From Bacteroidaceae bacterium (lineage in GTDB: Bacteria > Bacteroidota > Bacteroidia > Bacteroidales > Barnesiellaceae_A), in NCBI GenBank assembly GCA_017481745.1, contig JAFUOV010000003.1, positions 100,597 through 164,596 on the forward strand: DNA of 64,000 nucleotides, in the 5' to 3' direction. Position numbers and translations under genes: made by a program. The stretch's first letter is position 1. Every line of letters starts with the position of its first letter. Positions 44,271 to 54,524 of the stretch are shown piece by piece. The notes beneath the pieces are model-generated. The model searched no databases, was not told the DNA's origin, and saw only the letters and a list, made by a program, of their open reading frames with translations.

Positions 44271-45388
44271 TTTCTTTTCTCCTCTACAATACGACAAACA
44301 ATCTCTACAATGCGAGCTGCCGAGTTGCGTTGTGCCAACTTTTCAATAGCTTGCGACATCGCCTCGAGCCTCTCTTTGTCGCCTACAAGTGCAACCGCTT
44401 CGGGTACTAACTTTTGTGCAGCATCGACATCCTTGATAAGGATAGCAGCACCACGTGTCGACAACGCTTCGGCGTTCTTCGTCTGGTGATCTTCGGCAAC
44501 GTTGGGCGAGGGTACCAATATCACAGGTTTCTCCAACAGGCACAACTCCGATATAGAACTTGCACCGGCACGCGACACTACAAGGTCGGCAGCCTTATAA
44601 GCCATATCCATGCGCGAGATGAACGGCATCTGCTTGATATTGTCGCAAGGATGTGCTGCAAGTAAATCTTTTGCCTCTTGGTCATATAGCTTGCCGGTTT
44701 GCCATATCAACTGCACATCTTTTTCTTTGAACAGCTCGATAGAACCAGCAATACTGCGATTGACCGTACGTGCGCCCAAGCTGCCACCCACTACAAGTAT
44801 CACTCTCTTATTGGGGTCTAAACCAAAGAAACGCACCGCCTCGTCGCGGGTTATGCTTTCATTGAAAAGGTCTTGACGAACAGGATTTCCCGTCATCACA
44901 ACTTTATCGGCAGGAAAGAAGCGCTCCATCCCCTCGTATGCCACACAGATAGCATCGGCACGCGAAGCCAACATCTTGTTGGTAACACCGGCAAAACCGT
45001 TTTGCTCTTGCAAGAGCGTAGGCACACCCATATGCGATGCTGCCCATAGCGTAGGACCACTTGCATAACCACCTACACCTACTGCGATATCGGGCTTAAA
45101 CTCTTTGACAATCTTGCGCGCCATTTTGATGCTTTTTCCCAAGTTCCATAACACCTTGACATTGCGCAACAGATTGCGACGGTCGAAACCATATACCGGC
45201 AGACCTATGATTTTATATCCCGCAGCCGGTACTTTCTCCATCTCCATGCGGCTCTCGGCACCTACAAAGAGGATTTCGGTATCGGGATATTGCAATTTTA
45301 TCTCATTGGCAATAGATACAGCAGGAAAGATGTGTCCTCCCGTACCTCCGCCACTTATCAGCACTCTCATGTTTTTTTTCTCTTCCAT
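44267..45388 (-). CDS. murG: UDP-GlcNAc:undecaprenyl-PP-MurNAc-pentapeptide GlcNAc transferase
   Basis: 373 residues (367 if the internal ATG at 45370, just after GGAAGAG, is used). Turns lipid I into lipid II at the inner face of the membrane. First glycine loop ISGGGTGGHIFPA, second VVGGSLGART, and the UDP-GlcNAc site with FISRMDMAYKAADLVVSRAGASSISEL and PSPNVAEDHQTKNA. 12 bases after ftsW. Confidence 0.97.
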   Translation of the reverse strand: MEEKKNMRVLISGGGTGGHIFPAVSIANEIKLQYPDTEILFVGAESRMEMEKVPAAGYKIIGLPVYGFDRRNLLRNVKVLWNLGKSIKMARKIVKEFKPDIAVGVGGYASGPTLWAASHMGVPTLLQEQNGFAGVTNKMLASRADAICVAYEGMERFFPADKVVMTGNPVRQDLFNESITRDEAVRFFGLDPNKRVILVVGGSLGARTVNRSIAGSIELFKEKDVQLIWQTGKLYDQEAKDLLAAHPCDNIKQMPFISRMDMAYKAADLVVSRAGASSISELCLLEKPVILVPSPNVAEDHQTKNAEALSTRGAAILIKDVDAAQKLVPEAVALVGDKERLEAMSQAIEKLAQRNSAARIVEIVCRIVEEKRK

Positions 45389-45400
45389 AACACGTATTTT

Positions 45401-46723
45401 TTAAAAACCCGCAGCGGGATTTTCGGCTTTCAAATCTTCGGGCAACTCTTCGTCATCGTCAATGGTTCGCAACTCCGAGTCAGTACGTTCTACCGCATAT
45501 CGGCTCACGCTCAACATCATACCCATTGCCATACTCATAATGGCAATAGAAGTACCACCCTTGCTAATGAATGGTAAGGGCTGACCCGAAACCGGCAAGA
45601 CACCTACCGATATGCACATGTGGTAGAATGCTTGATAGACAATAACCAATGCCATACCCATAATGAGTAGCGAGGCGTAGGCACTCTTGCACTTCTTGCT
45701 TATCATGCACGCCCGTATTATGATGCCCAGGTAGCACAGCAATACGATAGTTCCGCCCAACAAGCCCATCTCCTCAAGAATAATAGCATAGATATAATCG
45801 GAGAAAGCCAACTGAAGGCGCGAACATTCACGACTATTACCCGGCATAACACCGATACCCTTGCCATGAGCTATCGCCATGTAGGCATGATGTTCCTGCG
45901 AATTGTTATTCTTGCCATAAGTAGTAGGCTTGGCATATTCGGGCACCGAATCGGGCAACCAATTCTGTATACGGGTCATCCAAGTGCCGGTGCGACCAAA
46001 AGATTTTTTCTCCTCACCGCCATTATTTTGTGCTACGACCTCGGTCGATGCAACCGACTTATCATTATCGTTGAGCGATGTTACCACAAAAGCAACAGCT
46101 CCACCCACGACGACAACAAATACTGCCAAAGCACTCAATATCAACTTGCGAGGCAATACCGACAAAATCATCATTGTACCGCCTACCAGCAATACCAACA
46201 AGGCATTGGAGCCGCCTTGCTTAACCAGCAGAAGCACAAAGAGCAATACTATGCCCAACCCTATCCATATACCCTTGGTCGACAATCCTGTGCCATCGGG
46301 TTTCTGAAATCTCGACAAGAAGTAAGCCAACATCATGGCACAACCCAACTTACACGGCTCGGCAGCTTGCACCGAGATACCCATAATGTCGATGCTGCGA
46401 ATGGCGCCATTGATCGACGTTCCTATGAAAGGAGTAAGAATAGCCAAGATAATAGCACCGCCGGCTACAAGAGGCATGATGGCTTTGGTATATTTGTAAT
46501 GCAAATGCTCCAAACCAAATATGAAAACAAAGCCTATTGCCAACCATTGAATGTGTGAAGTAATGGGCAGATATACACTACCGTTCTTCAACTCAAGGCT
46601 ACTTGCACTGAATACTTCAATAACCGACACAGCACACAACACAATGTAGCAAGCCCACAAAGTCCAGTCGGACGTGTACTTAATCTTGCGCTTGGGAGTA
46701 TGTGATGATACTATATGCTCCAT
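45401..46723 (-). CDS. ftsW: SEDS glycosyltransferase FtsW
   Basis: 440 residues with about ten membrane helices. Polymerises lipid II at the septum with the transpeptidase PBP. Catalytic Asp region and SEDS motifs are visible: HAYMAIAHGKGIGVMPGNSRECSRL, FSDYIYAIILEEMG and LPVSGQPLPFISKGGTSI. A soluble loop of about 65 residues between helices 7 and 8 (SLNDNDKSV to SQEHHAY) is longer than in proteobacteria. The acidic C-terminal tail is cytoplasmic. Confidence 0.96.
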   Translation of the reverse strand: MEHIVSSHTPKRKIKYTSDWTLWACYIVLCAVSVIEVFSASSLELKNGSVYLPITSHIQWLAIGFVFIFGLEHLHYKYTKAIMPLVAGGAIILAILTPFIGTSINGAIRSIDIMGISVQAAEPCKLGCAMMLAYFLSRFQKPDGTGLSTKGIWIGLGIVLLFVLLLVKQGGSNALLVLLVGGTMMILSVLPRKLILSALAVFVVVVGGAVAFVVTSLNDNDKSVASTEVVAQNNGGEEKKSFGRTGTWMTRIQNWLPDSVPEYAKPTTYGKNNNSQEHHAYMAIAHGKGIGVMPGNSRECSRLQLAFSDYIYAIILEEMGLLGGTIVLLCYLGIIIRACMISKKCKSAYASLLIMGMALVIVYQAFYHMCISVGVLPVSGQPLPFISKGGTSIAIMSMAMGMMLSVSRYAVERTDSELRTIDDDEELPEDLKAENPAAGF

Positions 46724-46734
46724 ATCAGCAATTT

Positions 46735-48075
46735 TTATAATTGGCGTACACAGGCTTTAAATTGTGCGCCTCGGTCTTCGTAACTTGTAAACAGGTCGAA
46801 ACTTGCACAGCAGGGCGATAACAATACGGTATCGCCGGGCACAGCTGCTTGATATGACAAGGCTACCGCCTCTTGCATCGAACCGGCATCGGCAATGTAG
46901 GGCACTTTACCATCGAAGAAAGCATGCAACTTGCTGTTGTCTACACCCATACAGATGATAGCCTTCACCTTGTCAAGCACCAACTGCTCTATCTCACTAT
47001 AATCATTACCCTTGTCCTTACCACCAAGTATGAGCACTACGGGAGTATCCATGCTTTCGAGGGCATACCAACAAGAGTTGACATTGGTAGCTTTCGAGTC
47101 GTTGATAAAGCGCACACCCTTGACGGTTGCTACCGGCTCAAGGCGATGCTCTACCGCCTGAAAGTCGCTCAATGCTCGGCGAATATCCTCTTTCTCAATA
47201 TGCAACAGATTGGCAGAAATACCGGCAGCCAACGAGTTGTAGAGATTGTGGCGACCATGCAACGCCAACTCACTCTCGTCCATGGTAAAGGTATCGTCGT
47301 CTGTTTTGATAATCAAACGGTGGTCTTGTGTATAGGCTCTTGCTTGTGCATCGGGGGTTTCGCCAAAGGGATATACGCGCGATTGCAACTGCAAGGTACG
47401 CAATTTCTCGTTGATAACAGGGTCGTCGTTCCAATAGATAAAAGCATCGTTGTTGGTCTGGTTGCGAGTGATGCGGAACTTGGCATCAATGTAGTTTTCC
47501 ATCTTATGGTCGTAGCGGTCGAGGTGGTCGGGTGTGATATTCAACAAAACGGCAATATCGGCACGGAAGTCGTACATATTGTCGAGTTGGAAACTACTCA
47601 ACTCTACCACATAGTAGTCATAGTCGCAAGTAGCAACTTGCAGCGCAAGGCTCTGTCCCACGTTTCCTGCCAAGCCTACTTTCAATCCGGCGCTTTTGAG
47701 GATATGGTATGTGAGCAGTGTGGTAGTGGTCTTACCATTACTACCGGTGATACATATCATACGAGCATCGGTGTAACGACCGGCAAACTCTATCTCCGAG
47801 ATAATGGGTGTACCCTTCTCTGTGAGTGCTACGATAAGCGGAGCTGTATCGGGGATACCGGGGCTTTTTATCACCTCATCGGCATCTATAATACGGTCGT
47901 ATGTATGTGTTTGCTCTTCCCATTCAATTTCATATTTGTTGAGCAACTCTTTATATTTCTCTTTAATGGTCGACATATCCGACACAAAGACTTCAAAGCC
48001 TTTGACCTTTGCCAACACAGCTGCACCGGCTCCACTCTCGCCGGCACCCAACACTACAATTTTTTTCTTATCCAT
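46735..48075 (-). CDS. murD: UDP-N-acetylmuramoylalanine-D-glutamate ligase
   Basis: 446 residues. Adds D-Glu (made by MurI, also in this window). VVLGAGESGAGAAVLAKVKG at the N-terminus, ATP loop ITGSNGKTTTTLLTYHIL near residue 112, NITPDHLDRYD and INDSKATNVNSCWYALE are the family motifs. 11 bases before ftsW. Confidence 0.97.
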   Translation of the reverse strand: MDKKKIVVLGAGESGAGAAVLAKVKGFEVFVSDMSTIKEKYKELLNKYEIEWEEQTHTYDRIIDADEVIKSPGIPDTAPLIVALTEKGTPIISEIEFAGRYTDARMICITGSNGKTTTTLLTYHILKSAGLKVGLAGNVGQSLALQVATCDYDYYVVELSSFQLDNMYDFRADIAVLLNITPDHLDRYDHKMENYIDAKFRITRNQTNNDAFIYWNDDPVINEKLRTLQLQSRVYPFGETPDAQARAYTQDHRLIIKTDDDTFTMDESELALHGRHNLYNSLAAGISANLLHIEKEDIRRALSDFQAVEHRLEPVATVKGVRFINDSKATNVNSCWYALESMDTPVVLILGGKDKGNDYSEIEQLVLDKVKAIICMGVDNSKLHAFFDGKVPYIADAGSMQEAVALSYQAAVPGDTVLLSPCCASFDLFTSYEDRGAQFKACVRQL

Positions 48076-48099
48076 AAGTCTTCTCTCCTACCTTTGAGA

Positions 48100-49353
48100 T
48101 TAACGTATCTTGAGTGTAACCAATGTTATCACCGCCAATATGATACCGATAATCCAGAAACGAGTAACAAGTTTGGTCTCGGGTATGACATTCAGCGGTT
48201 TCTGTATCAAAGCATCTATACCGGCATTACCGGGCTTCTGGAAGTGGTGATGCAACGGCGACATCTTAAAGACTCGCTTGCCCACACCTGTACGACGCTT
48301 GGTTATCTTGAAATAGGTTGTTTGTATAATTACCGAAAGAGCCTCAACAAAGAAAACACCACACAAAATGGGTATGAGCAACTCTTTGTGTATGAGGATG
48401 GCAAAAACAGCAATGATACCACCCAAGGTGAGGCTGCCGGTATCGCCCATAAAGACTTGGGCAGGTGCCGAGTTGTACCACAAGAAACCAATGGTAGCAC
48501 CAATAAAGGCTGCCATAAATACCACCAACTCACCACTGCCGGGGATATACATGATATTGAAGTATGAGGCATACTTGATGTGTCCCGAGAAGTATGCCAA
48601 TATGCCGAGAGCAACGCCTATAATTGCTGATGTTCCGGTAGCAAGACCGTCCAAGCCATCGGTGAGATTGGCACTATTCGATACGGCTGTAACAACAAGA
48701 ATTATCACCAAGATAAAAATTACCCAACCGGCAGTCTCTTGATGCTCGCCCATAAACGGCACAAGGTCGGCATAATCGAAGTTATGATTTTTCACAAAAG
48801 GAATAGTAGTCTGTGTCGACTTGATATTCTCTTGACGATACTCTATCTCTGCACCATTTGTTCCGGGTACTTCGACATTCTCACGAATAACAAAGTCGGG
48901 GCTGCAATAGAGTGCAATACCCACTATCAAGCCCAAGCCTACTTGACCGATAATCTTGAATTTTCCGTGCATACCCTCCTTGTCTTTCTTGACAACTTTG
49001 ATATAATCGTCGGCAAATCCCAATATACCGAGCCATACGGTGGTAACAAGCATCAATATCATATAGAGGCTATCGAAACGTCCTACCAACAAGCAAGGTA
49101 CCAAGATAGAGATAATGATAATGATACCGCCCATTGTAGGTGTGCCTTTCTTGGAGTTTTCGCCCTCCAGCCCGAGGCTGCGCACCAACTCGCCCATCTG
49201 GTTGATTTTGAGTCTTTCGATAATGCGTTTGCCTATAATCGTTGCTATGAAAAGCGACAATATGAGAGCCAATCCGGCACGAAACGAGATGTAACTCCAC
49301 AAACCCGTACCGGGCATTTCAATGTTTAAATCGGTAAAAAAGTGATATAGCAT
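48100..49353 (-). CDS. mraY: phospho-N-acetylmuramoyl-pentapeptide transferase
   Basis: 417 residues with ten predicted helices. Makes lipid I by moving phospho-MurNAc-pentapeptide onto C55-P. The catalytic Asp pair is in GFADDYIKV, NLTDGLDGLA supplies the third Asp and HHHFQKPG the His cluster. An extra segment of about 60 residues (residues 178-235, TNGAEIEYRQEN to FMGEHQETAGW) is the insertion seen in Bacteroidetes MraY. Confidence 0.97.
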   Translation of the reverse strand: MLYHFFTDLNIEMPGTGLWSYISFRAGLALILSLFIATIIGKRIIERLKINQMGELVRSLGLEGENSKKGTPTMGGIIIIISILVPCLLVGRFDSLYMILMLVTTVWLGILGFADDYIKVVKKDKEGMHGKFKIIGQVGLGLIVGIALYCSPDFVIRENVEVPGTNGAEIEYRQENIKSTQTTIPFVKNHNFDYADLVPFMGEHQETAGWVIFILVIILVVTAVSNSANLTDGLDGLATGTSAIIGVALGILAYFSGHIKYASYFNIMYIPGSGELVVFMAAFIGATIGFLWYNSAPAQVFMGDTGSLTLGGIIAVFAILIHKELLIPILCGVFFVEALSVIIQTTYFKITKRRTGVGKRVFKMSPLHHHFQKPGNAGIDALIQKPLNVIPETKLVTRFWIIGIILAVITLVTLKIR

Positions 49354-49383
49354 GATATTGTTTCTTTGTGTGTTAGAATGTTT

Positions 49384-50832
49384 TTATTCTGCAAAGATTT
49401 TCCTTACCTCTTCGCAATCGTCGAAGTGGTGTTTCACTCCTTGTATCTCTTGATAATCCTCATGACCTTTACCGGCGATGAGAATAACGTCGCCCGGTTG
49501 AGCCAAGCGCACCGCAGTCCTGATGGCTTGACGACGGTCGGTTATAGCCAACGTATGCTTCATAGCCTCGGCATCCAGCCCCGCCAACATGTCGGCAAGG
49601 ATATCATCGGGGTTTTCAAAACGTGGATTATCGGAAGTCAATACCAACTCATCACTGCCTCGTGCTGCCTCTTGTGCCATGATAGGGCGTTTGCCTTTAT
49701 CACGATTTCCACCGGCTCCTACAACGGTAATGATACGACCATTACCTATTACATCGCGAAGGGTTGACAACACATTGGTCAACGCATCGGGCGTGTGAGC
49801 ATAATCGACAACTGCCACATAACCTTTGGGCGAATAAACTGTCTGGAAACGACCGGCGACAGGTATGAGCATACTCATATTGACGAGCACCTGCTCATTA
49901 TCACGACCCAACAGACAGGTTGCTGCATAAACCGCCAACATATTGTAGACATTGAAGCGACCTACAAAGTGAGTCTCAACTTCACGTCCATTGAAAGCGA
50001 CCAATGTACCATCAAGGCGGCTCTCAAGGATACGCGCCTTGAAGTCGGCCATTGCACGTAACGAATAGGTATATTTCTTGGCACGAGTATTCTGCAACAT
50101 CACCTCTCCCACCTTGTCGTCAATGTTGGTTAGCGCAAAGGCTTCGGCAGGCAGTGCATCGAAAAACATTTTCTTGGCATTGAGATAGGCATCGACCGTT
50201 TTGTGATAATCCATGTGGTCGCGAGTGAGGTTGCTGAATATACCTCCCGCGAACTTCAATCCGGCAATACGATGCTGATGCGCCGAGTGCGAGCTCACCT
50301 CCATAAAGGCATACGTACAACCGGCATCGACCATTCGGCGCAACAAGGCATTGAGCGATAGCGGATCGGGGGTTGTATGGGTGGAGGGGACAACTTCTTG
50401 GTCGATATAGTTGCATACGGTAGAAAGCAATCCCACCTTCTCGCCAAAGAGTCGGAACATTTCGTATAGCAATGTAGCGGTTGTGGTCTTGCCATTTGTT
50501 CCGGTTACACCCACAAGCGTGAGTTCCTGCGATGGATCGCCATGCCAGCGCGATGCCAACAAGCCAAGTGCCTCGGCACTGTTTTTCACCTGCACAAACA
50601 ACACACGTTCGGGAGCTTCGGCAGGTATCTCCTCGCATACTACCACCACAGCACCTTGCTCTATGGCTTTGGGTATATATTGATGACCATCGGTCTGTGA
50701 GCCGCGTACTGCTACAAACAGATAACCGGCTGCTATATTGCGCGAATCGGCATCTATTCCGTTCACTACTTCGGGGTACACGCCCTGCGTTTGAACGATT
50801 TTTATCGCCGATAAAAGTCTTTTTACATCCAT
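49384..50832 (-). CDS. murE: UDP-MurNAc-tripeptide synthetase (meso-DAP type)
   Basis: 482 residues. Adds the third residue of the stem peptide. ATP loop [17 protein letters not shown] near residue 105 and [14 protein letters not shown] are intact. The specificity motif is DNPRFENP, the DNPR signature of enzymes that add meso-diaminopimelate, so the wall is DAP-type. 9 bases after the PBP gene. Confidence 0.97.
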   Translation of the reverse strand: MDVKRLLSAIKIVQTQGVYPEVVNGIDADSRNIAAGYLFVAVRGSQTDGHQYIPKAIEQGAVVVVCEEIPAEAPERVLFVQVKNSAEALGLLASRWHGDPSQELTLVGVTGTNGKTTTATLLYEMFRLFGEKVGLLSTVCNYIDQEVVPSTHTTPDPLSLNALLRRMVDAGCTYAFMEVSSHSAHQHRIAGLKFAGGIFSNLTRDHMDYHKTVDAYLNAKKMFFDALPAEAFALTNIDDKVGEVMLQNTRAKKYTYSLRAMADFKARILESRLDGTLVAFNGREVETHFVGRFNVYNMLAVYAATCLLGRDNEQVLVNMSMLIPVAGRFQTVYSPKGYVAVVDYAHTPDALTNVLSTLRDVIGNGRIITVVGAGGNRDKGKRPIMAQEAARGSDELVLTSDNPRFENPDDILADMLAGLDAEAMKHTLAITDRRQAIRTAVRLAQPGDVILIAGKGHEDYQEIQGVKHHFDDCEEVRKIFAE

Positions 50833-50841
50833 TTTGTCAAT

Positions 50842-53061
50842 TTATTTCAATATCAGTTTTATTTTCATTCCTTTCTGCAAGGGTATGCCGGCTTGCAACG
50901 ATTGTCGCTCTACACGCCCCATTCCTTGCAACTCGACCTCCATGCCCAACTTCTCCAACTCATATAGTGCCTCTTGTGCACTCCAACCCACTACCGATGG
51001 CACTACCGGCATATTGGCAGCCTCTACAACAGCGGTATCGGTTTTTGCCTTTTTCACCCTTGTGGTGTCGGGAGCGGGATATTGGTGTAGATAGTCGTAT
51101 ATATTCTTGTCGAGATTATGGCTTGCGCTGTTGCGAGGAGGCTGCGGCAACGAGTCGACCGGGGTATACTCGACGTTACACTCCAACAGGTTTCGGTTAT
51201 ACATCTCCTCGACAATGGCTCGGAACACACCACCGGGCACACCTCCTGCCCATGCTGTATTGACACGAGGCTTGTCTACAACAACAATACAAGAGTATTG
51301 CGGATTTTCGTATGGGAAAAATCCTGCAAAAGCCAATCGCCACAAGCCATCGGCATATTTCTCTCCATATTGTTTCTTGCCATCGGCATCATAGCTCAAC
51401 GTTTCGATTGTTGCATTGGCAGTACCTGTTTTTCCGGCTATTACCACACGACCGCCTTGTATACCGCGAGCTGTTCCTATGGGCGAATTCACCACACCAT
51501 GTAACATTTCGCGCAGTTGTGCCGCGTGCTCGGGGGTACAGAAGTGTTCATTCAGACACACCGGCTCAAATATCGAGTCGACCTTGCCATCACGCATCAA
51601 CGATTTCAGCAACTTGGGCTGCATGAGTTTTCCATCATTAGCGATGGCGTTATAGACCGACAATGTTGTGATGGGCGAAAAACGGTTGTGATAACCAAAT
51701 ATCATCTGCGCAAAGGCATAATATTGCCACTGCTTCTCAAACGCCATCGGCTGCACATGAGGTGCTTGCGCATCGGGCAAGGGCAACTCCATTGTCCTCA
51801 TGATACCCGAGTTGCGTATGTCATGAACGAAGTCGTTGTAACGACCTCTATACACATCGCCCACAATTTTACAAATACCTCGGTTGTCCGATCGGATGAT
51901 GACCTCTTGCACAGTGAGCGGATTTTTATATTTGCTTATAGCCTTGTAGCCGCCAATCTCGGGTATTGCGCCTTCAGAGTTAAACTCGCGATAAGGGTCA
52001 ACCTTGCCATTCTCCATAGCCATAAGCATCGAGAGGGTCTTAACCACCGAGCCCGGCTCGATAGCGGTAATGGCATAGTTGCGACGTGTCTTGAAGGTGT
52101 ACTTTCCCTCTTTGTTTTTCTCAACGTTGGCTATGGCACGTATCTCGCCGGTAGCTACTTCCATAATCACCGCCGTACCATACTCGGCACGTTGCGAACG
52201 CACCATGTGCATCAGGTTTCGCTCGGCAATCTCTTGAATAGTCATATCGAGGGTAGTAACCACATCATAGCCCTCGACAGGAGGCTCCAACACGCGCACA
52301 CCAAAACCCCAGTGTTCTTGTTGCTTTTGCGCTGTTCCATAACTGCCAAAGAGCAACGTGTCGAGCCCACGCTCCAAGCCCGATGTGCCATGCCACTCGT
52401 TACGTTTGTAGCTCTTATTGTTGGCAAGCATCTCGGCAGTTGCCTGCGAGGCTCTACCCAAGATGACCGATGTTAACTCGTCATAGGGATAAAATCGCTT
52501 GTAACTTCTCTGTTTGGTAAGACCTGTATGTCTGCCCTTGCGTTTGTTCTTGAAAGAGGATATATTCTTCAACGACTCATACTGCTCCAAGCTTATATTT
52601 TCTGCCAAGACACAGCTATTGGAGTGTTGACGACGTTTTTTGTTGATATATTGTCGATACTCATCTTTGGTCTTGACAGGAAACTCTTGGGCCAAATAGC
52701 TGCACAACACATCCAAGTTGAGCGTATCGGGGATACCGCTACCTTTGGGGTGCTTAATATCGACATACAACAGCGTATCAATAACCGGGTCTTTAAAGTC
52801 GACATAAGCAGTATAAAGCGCCACTGTCTGTGCCAACGGAGTACCATCATGTGCAAGTATATTACCGCGTTGCGGTGCTGCCAAACGTATAGAGTCGAGT
52901 TGCAACATTGTCTCGGCCTTGCGATTCCAATGCGGTGCATCTATGACACTTGTCTTTACCGCCGCATACAATATGGCACAAGCAGCAATGAGTGCTACCA
53001 GATGCACAAACCAATACGGGCTGTTATTTCTTCTTTTCTTCTTGGGTTGCTTATTTTTCAT
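50842..53061 (-). CDS. ftsI: class B penicillin-binding protein with PASTA domain (septal transpeptidase, FtsI/PBP3)
   Basis: 739 residues from ATG 53061, overlapping ftsL by 11 bases. A short basic cytoplasmic start, one membrane helix (about 15-37), a dimerisation domain, then the transpeptidase: active Ser in EPGSVVKT near 338, second motif SDN (IIRSDNRG) near 389, third KTG in IAGKTGTAN near 540. A single PASTA domain (about 677-739) ends the chain. Crosslinks septal peptidoglycan with FtsW. The SxN motif is SDN rather than the usual SSN. Confidence 0.95.
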   Translation of the reverse strand: MKNKQPKKKRRNNSPYWFVHLVALIAACAILYAAVKTSVIDAPHWNRKAETMLQLDSIRLAAPQRGNILAHDGTPLAQTVALYTAYVDFKDPVIDTLLYVDIKHPKGSGIPDTLNLDVLCSYLAQEFPVKTKDEYRQYINKKRRQHSNSCVLAENISLEQYESLKNISSFKNKRKGRHTGLTKQRSYKRFYPYDELTSVILGRASQATAEMLANNKSYKRNEWHGTSGLERGLDTLLFGSYGTAQKQQEHWGFGVRVLEPPVEGYDVVTTLDMTIQEIAERNLMHMVRSQRAEYGTAVIMEVATGEIRAIANVEKNKEGKYTFKTRRNYAITAIEPGSVVKTLSMLMAMENGKVDPYREFNSEGAIPEIGGYKAISKYKNPLTVQEVIIRSDNRGICKIVGDVYRGRYNDFVHDIRNSGIMRTMELPLPDAQAPHVQPMAFEKQWQYYAFAQMIFGYHNRFSPITTLSVYNAIANDGKLMQPKLLKSLMRDGKVDSIFEPVCLNEHFCTPEHAAQLREMLHGVVNSPIGTARGIQGGRVVIAGKTGTANATIETLSYDADGKKQYGEKYADGLWRLAFAGFFPYENPQYSCIVVVDKPRVNTAWAGGVPGGVFRAIVEEMYNRNLLECNVEYTPVDSLPQPPRNSASHNLDKNIYDYLHQYPAPDTTRVKKAKTDTAVVEAANMPVVPSVVGWSAQEALYELEKLGMEVELQGMGRVERQSLQAGIPLQKGMKIKLILK

Positions 53062-53455
53062 CGTCAACAGCAGCGACATTAACAGATTTGACAACAATCT
53101 CCTTCTTGGGCTCGGGCGAGTTTATTAGTGGGAGTTTATGGCGCTCGACAGCCTCGGCAATCTCGTGCAACAGCAAGTTCTCATCGCGTTGATACTCCAG
53201 CAACACCCTATCGGTTGTGCAATCGACCAATTGAGTTTCCAACTTCTTTATCTTGTTGAGTTGCACCATATACATGTTGCGATGCGCAATAGAAGCCAAG
53301 AAGAGGGCTACGACGGTGAGCAGTATGCCCCAATAGGTAGCAAAGAAGTTGCGCGGGAAGAACTTACCATTGAGTATAAGTCCGATAGTCCTTTTCCAAC
53401 CACTGTGCTTGCTTGGAGTCTTCTCTTTCTCGGTTGTTGTATTCTCTTTTTTCAT
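53051..53455 (-). CDS. FtsL-like divisome protein
   Basis: 134 residues: charged N-terminus, one membrane helix (about 40-60, TYWGILLTVVALFLASI), then a coiled coil (MVQLNKIKKLETQLVDCTTDRVLLEYQRDE). Sequence similarity to FtsL is slight, but size, topology and place between rsmH and ftsI identify it as the FtsL equivalent. Overlaps rsmH by 4 bases and ftsI by 11. Confidence 0.85.
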   Translation of the reverse strand: MKKENTTTEKEKTPSKHSGWKRTIGLILNGKFFPRNFFATYWGILLTVVALFLASIAHRNMYMVQLNKIKKLETQLVDCTTDRVLLEYQRDENLLLHEIAEAVERHKLPLINSPEPKKEIVVKSVNVAAVDDEK

Positions 53456-54384
53456 TCTTCAGCTCCTTTCTCGGCTATACGCAATTTGGCACTACGCGAG
53501 CGTGGGTTGCGCTCTACCTCCTCATCAGAGGGAACAATAACCTTGTTGTTTACCGCGCAGAGGGGCGTTTTCACCCTGCCAAAAAAATCTTTCTCAACAA
53601 CGCCTTCTACATTGCCGGTCTTGATAAAGTTTTTCACGATGCGATCTTCAAGCGAATGATAGGTGATAACAACCAATCTGCCACCGGGCTTGAGCATCTC
53701 GACAGCTTGTCGCAACATGGCACGCAAGCTATCCATCTCGTTGTTCACCTCAATACGCAGAGCCTGAAATAGCTGAGCCAGCTCCTTCTTCTCTTGCTTG
53801 CGATTGATAAACGGTGAAACCAACTCCAACAATTCGCCCGTAGTCTTCACACCACCTTTTGAGCGAGCAGCAACAATAGCAGCCGCTATACGACGGGCGC
53901 TGCGCAACTCGCCATACAGAGAGAACAGCTGTGCAAGGCGCTCTTCGCTATACGTTGCCAATATCTCGGCAGCTGTAAGGCGTGCCTGCTTGTTCATGCG
54001 CATATCGAGCGGCGCATCGAAGCGAAACGAGAAACCCCGTTCCTCGTCATCAAAATGATGAAACGACACGCCCAAATCTGCCAAAACGCCATCGACCGCC
54101 TCTACCTCGTGGTAGTGCATAAAATTTTTCAAATAACGGAAGTTGCTATACACAAAAGTAAATCGCTCATCATCTATGATGTTGCGCTGTGCATCCTCAT
54201 CTTGGTCAAACGAATACAGATGTCCATTGCTACCCAAACGGCGCAAAATTTCGCGAGAGTGTCCACCACCCCCAAATGTAACATCAATATACTTTCCATC
54301 GGGCTTGATATCGAGCCCTTCCATACACTCTTCCAATAGTGCAGGGATGTGATACACAGGCGTTTGTTCCAAGCTTTCTTGCAT
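53452..54384 (-). CDS. rsmH: 16S rRNA (cytosine(1402)-N(4))-methyltransferase
   Basis: 310 residues from ATG 54384; a GTG 9 bases earlier is possible. SAM-dependent methylation of C1402 in the ribosomal P site. SAM loop YIDVTFGGGGHSREIL near 38, DLGVSFHHFDDEERGFSFR with LDMRM, and VITYHSLEDRIVKNFI near the C-terminus. First gene of the dcw cluster here; mraZ, which often precedes it, is absent. Confidence 0.96.
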   Translation of the reverse strand: MQESLEQTPVYHIPALLEECMEGLDIKPDGKYIDVTFGGGGHSREILRRLGSNGHLYSFDQDEDAQRNIIDDERFTFVYSNFRYLKNFMHYHEVEAVDGVLADLGVSFHHFDDEERGFSFRFDAPLDMRMNKQARLTAAEILATYSEERLAQLFSLYGELRSARRIAAAIVAARSKGGVKTTGELLELVSPFINRKQEKKELAQLFQALRIEVNNEMDSLRAMLRQAVEMLKPGGRLVVITYHSLEDRIVKNFIKTGNVEGVVEKDFFGRVKTPLCAVNNKVIVPSDEEVERNPRSRSAKLRIAEKGAEE

Positions 54385-54409
54385 ATAAACCACTTCTTGT
54401 TATTTTCGC

Positions 54410-54418
54410 GTAAAGTTA
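54410..54418 (-). promoter_or_regulatory. -7 box for the dcw cluster
   Basis: On the minus strand TAACTTTAC, one base from consensus, 25 bases before ATG 54384. No -33 element is clear. Confidence 0.45.
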
Positions 54419-54495
54419 GCAAAAAACATTCTATCGCAGTCCATGTAAAAGCCACTTTTTTCACCCTAAAACGCATTTTTTCAAACAAGTTTTTC

Positions 54496-54503
54496 TAACT
54501 TTG
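54496..54503 (+). promoter_or_regulatory. -7 box for the WG-repeat gene
   Basis: TAACTTTG, consensus match, 21 bases before ATG 54525, back to back with the dcw promoter. Confidence 0.55.
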
Positions 54504-54524
54504 TGCAATAAGTAATCAAGCTCT

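Noticed and set aside
46873..48567. Plus-strand open frame of 564 codons across murD and mraY
   Set aside because: Antisense to two clear enzymes and crosses their boundary; composition is not protein-like.
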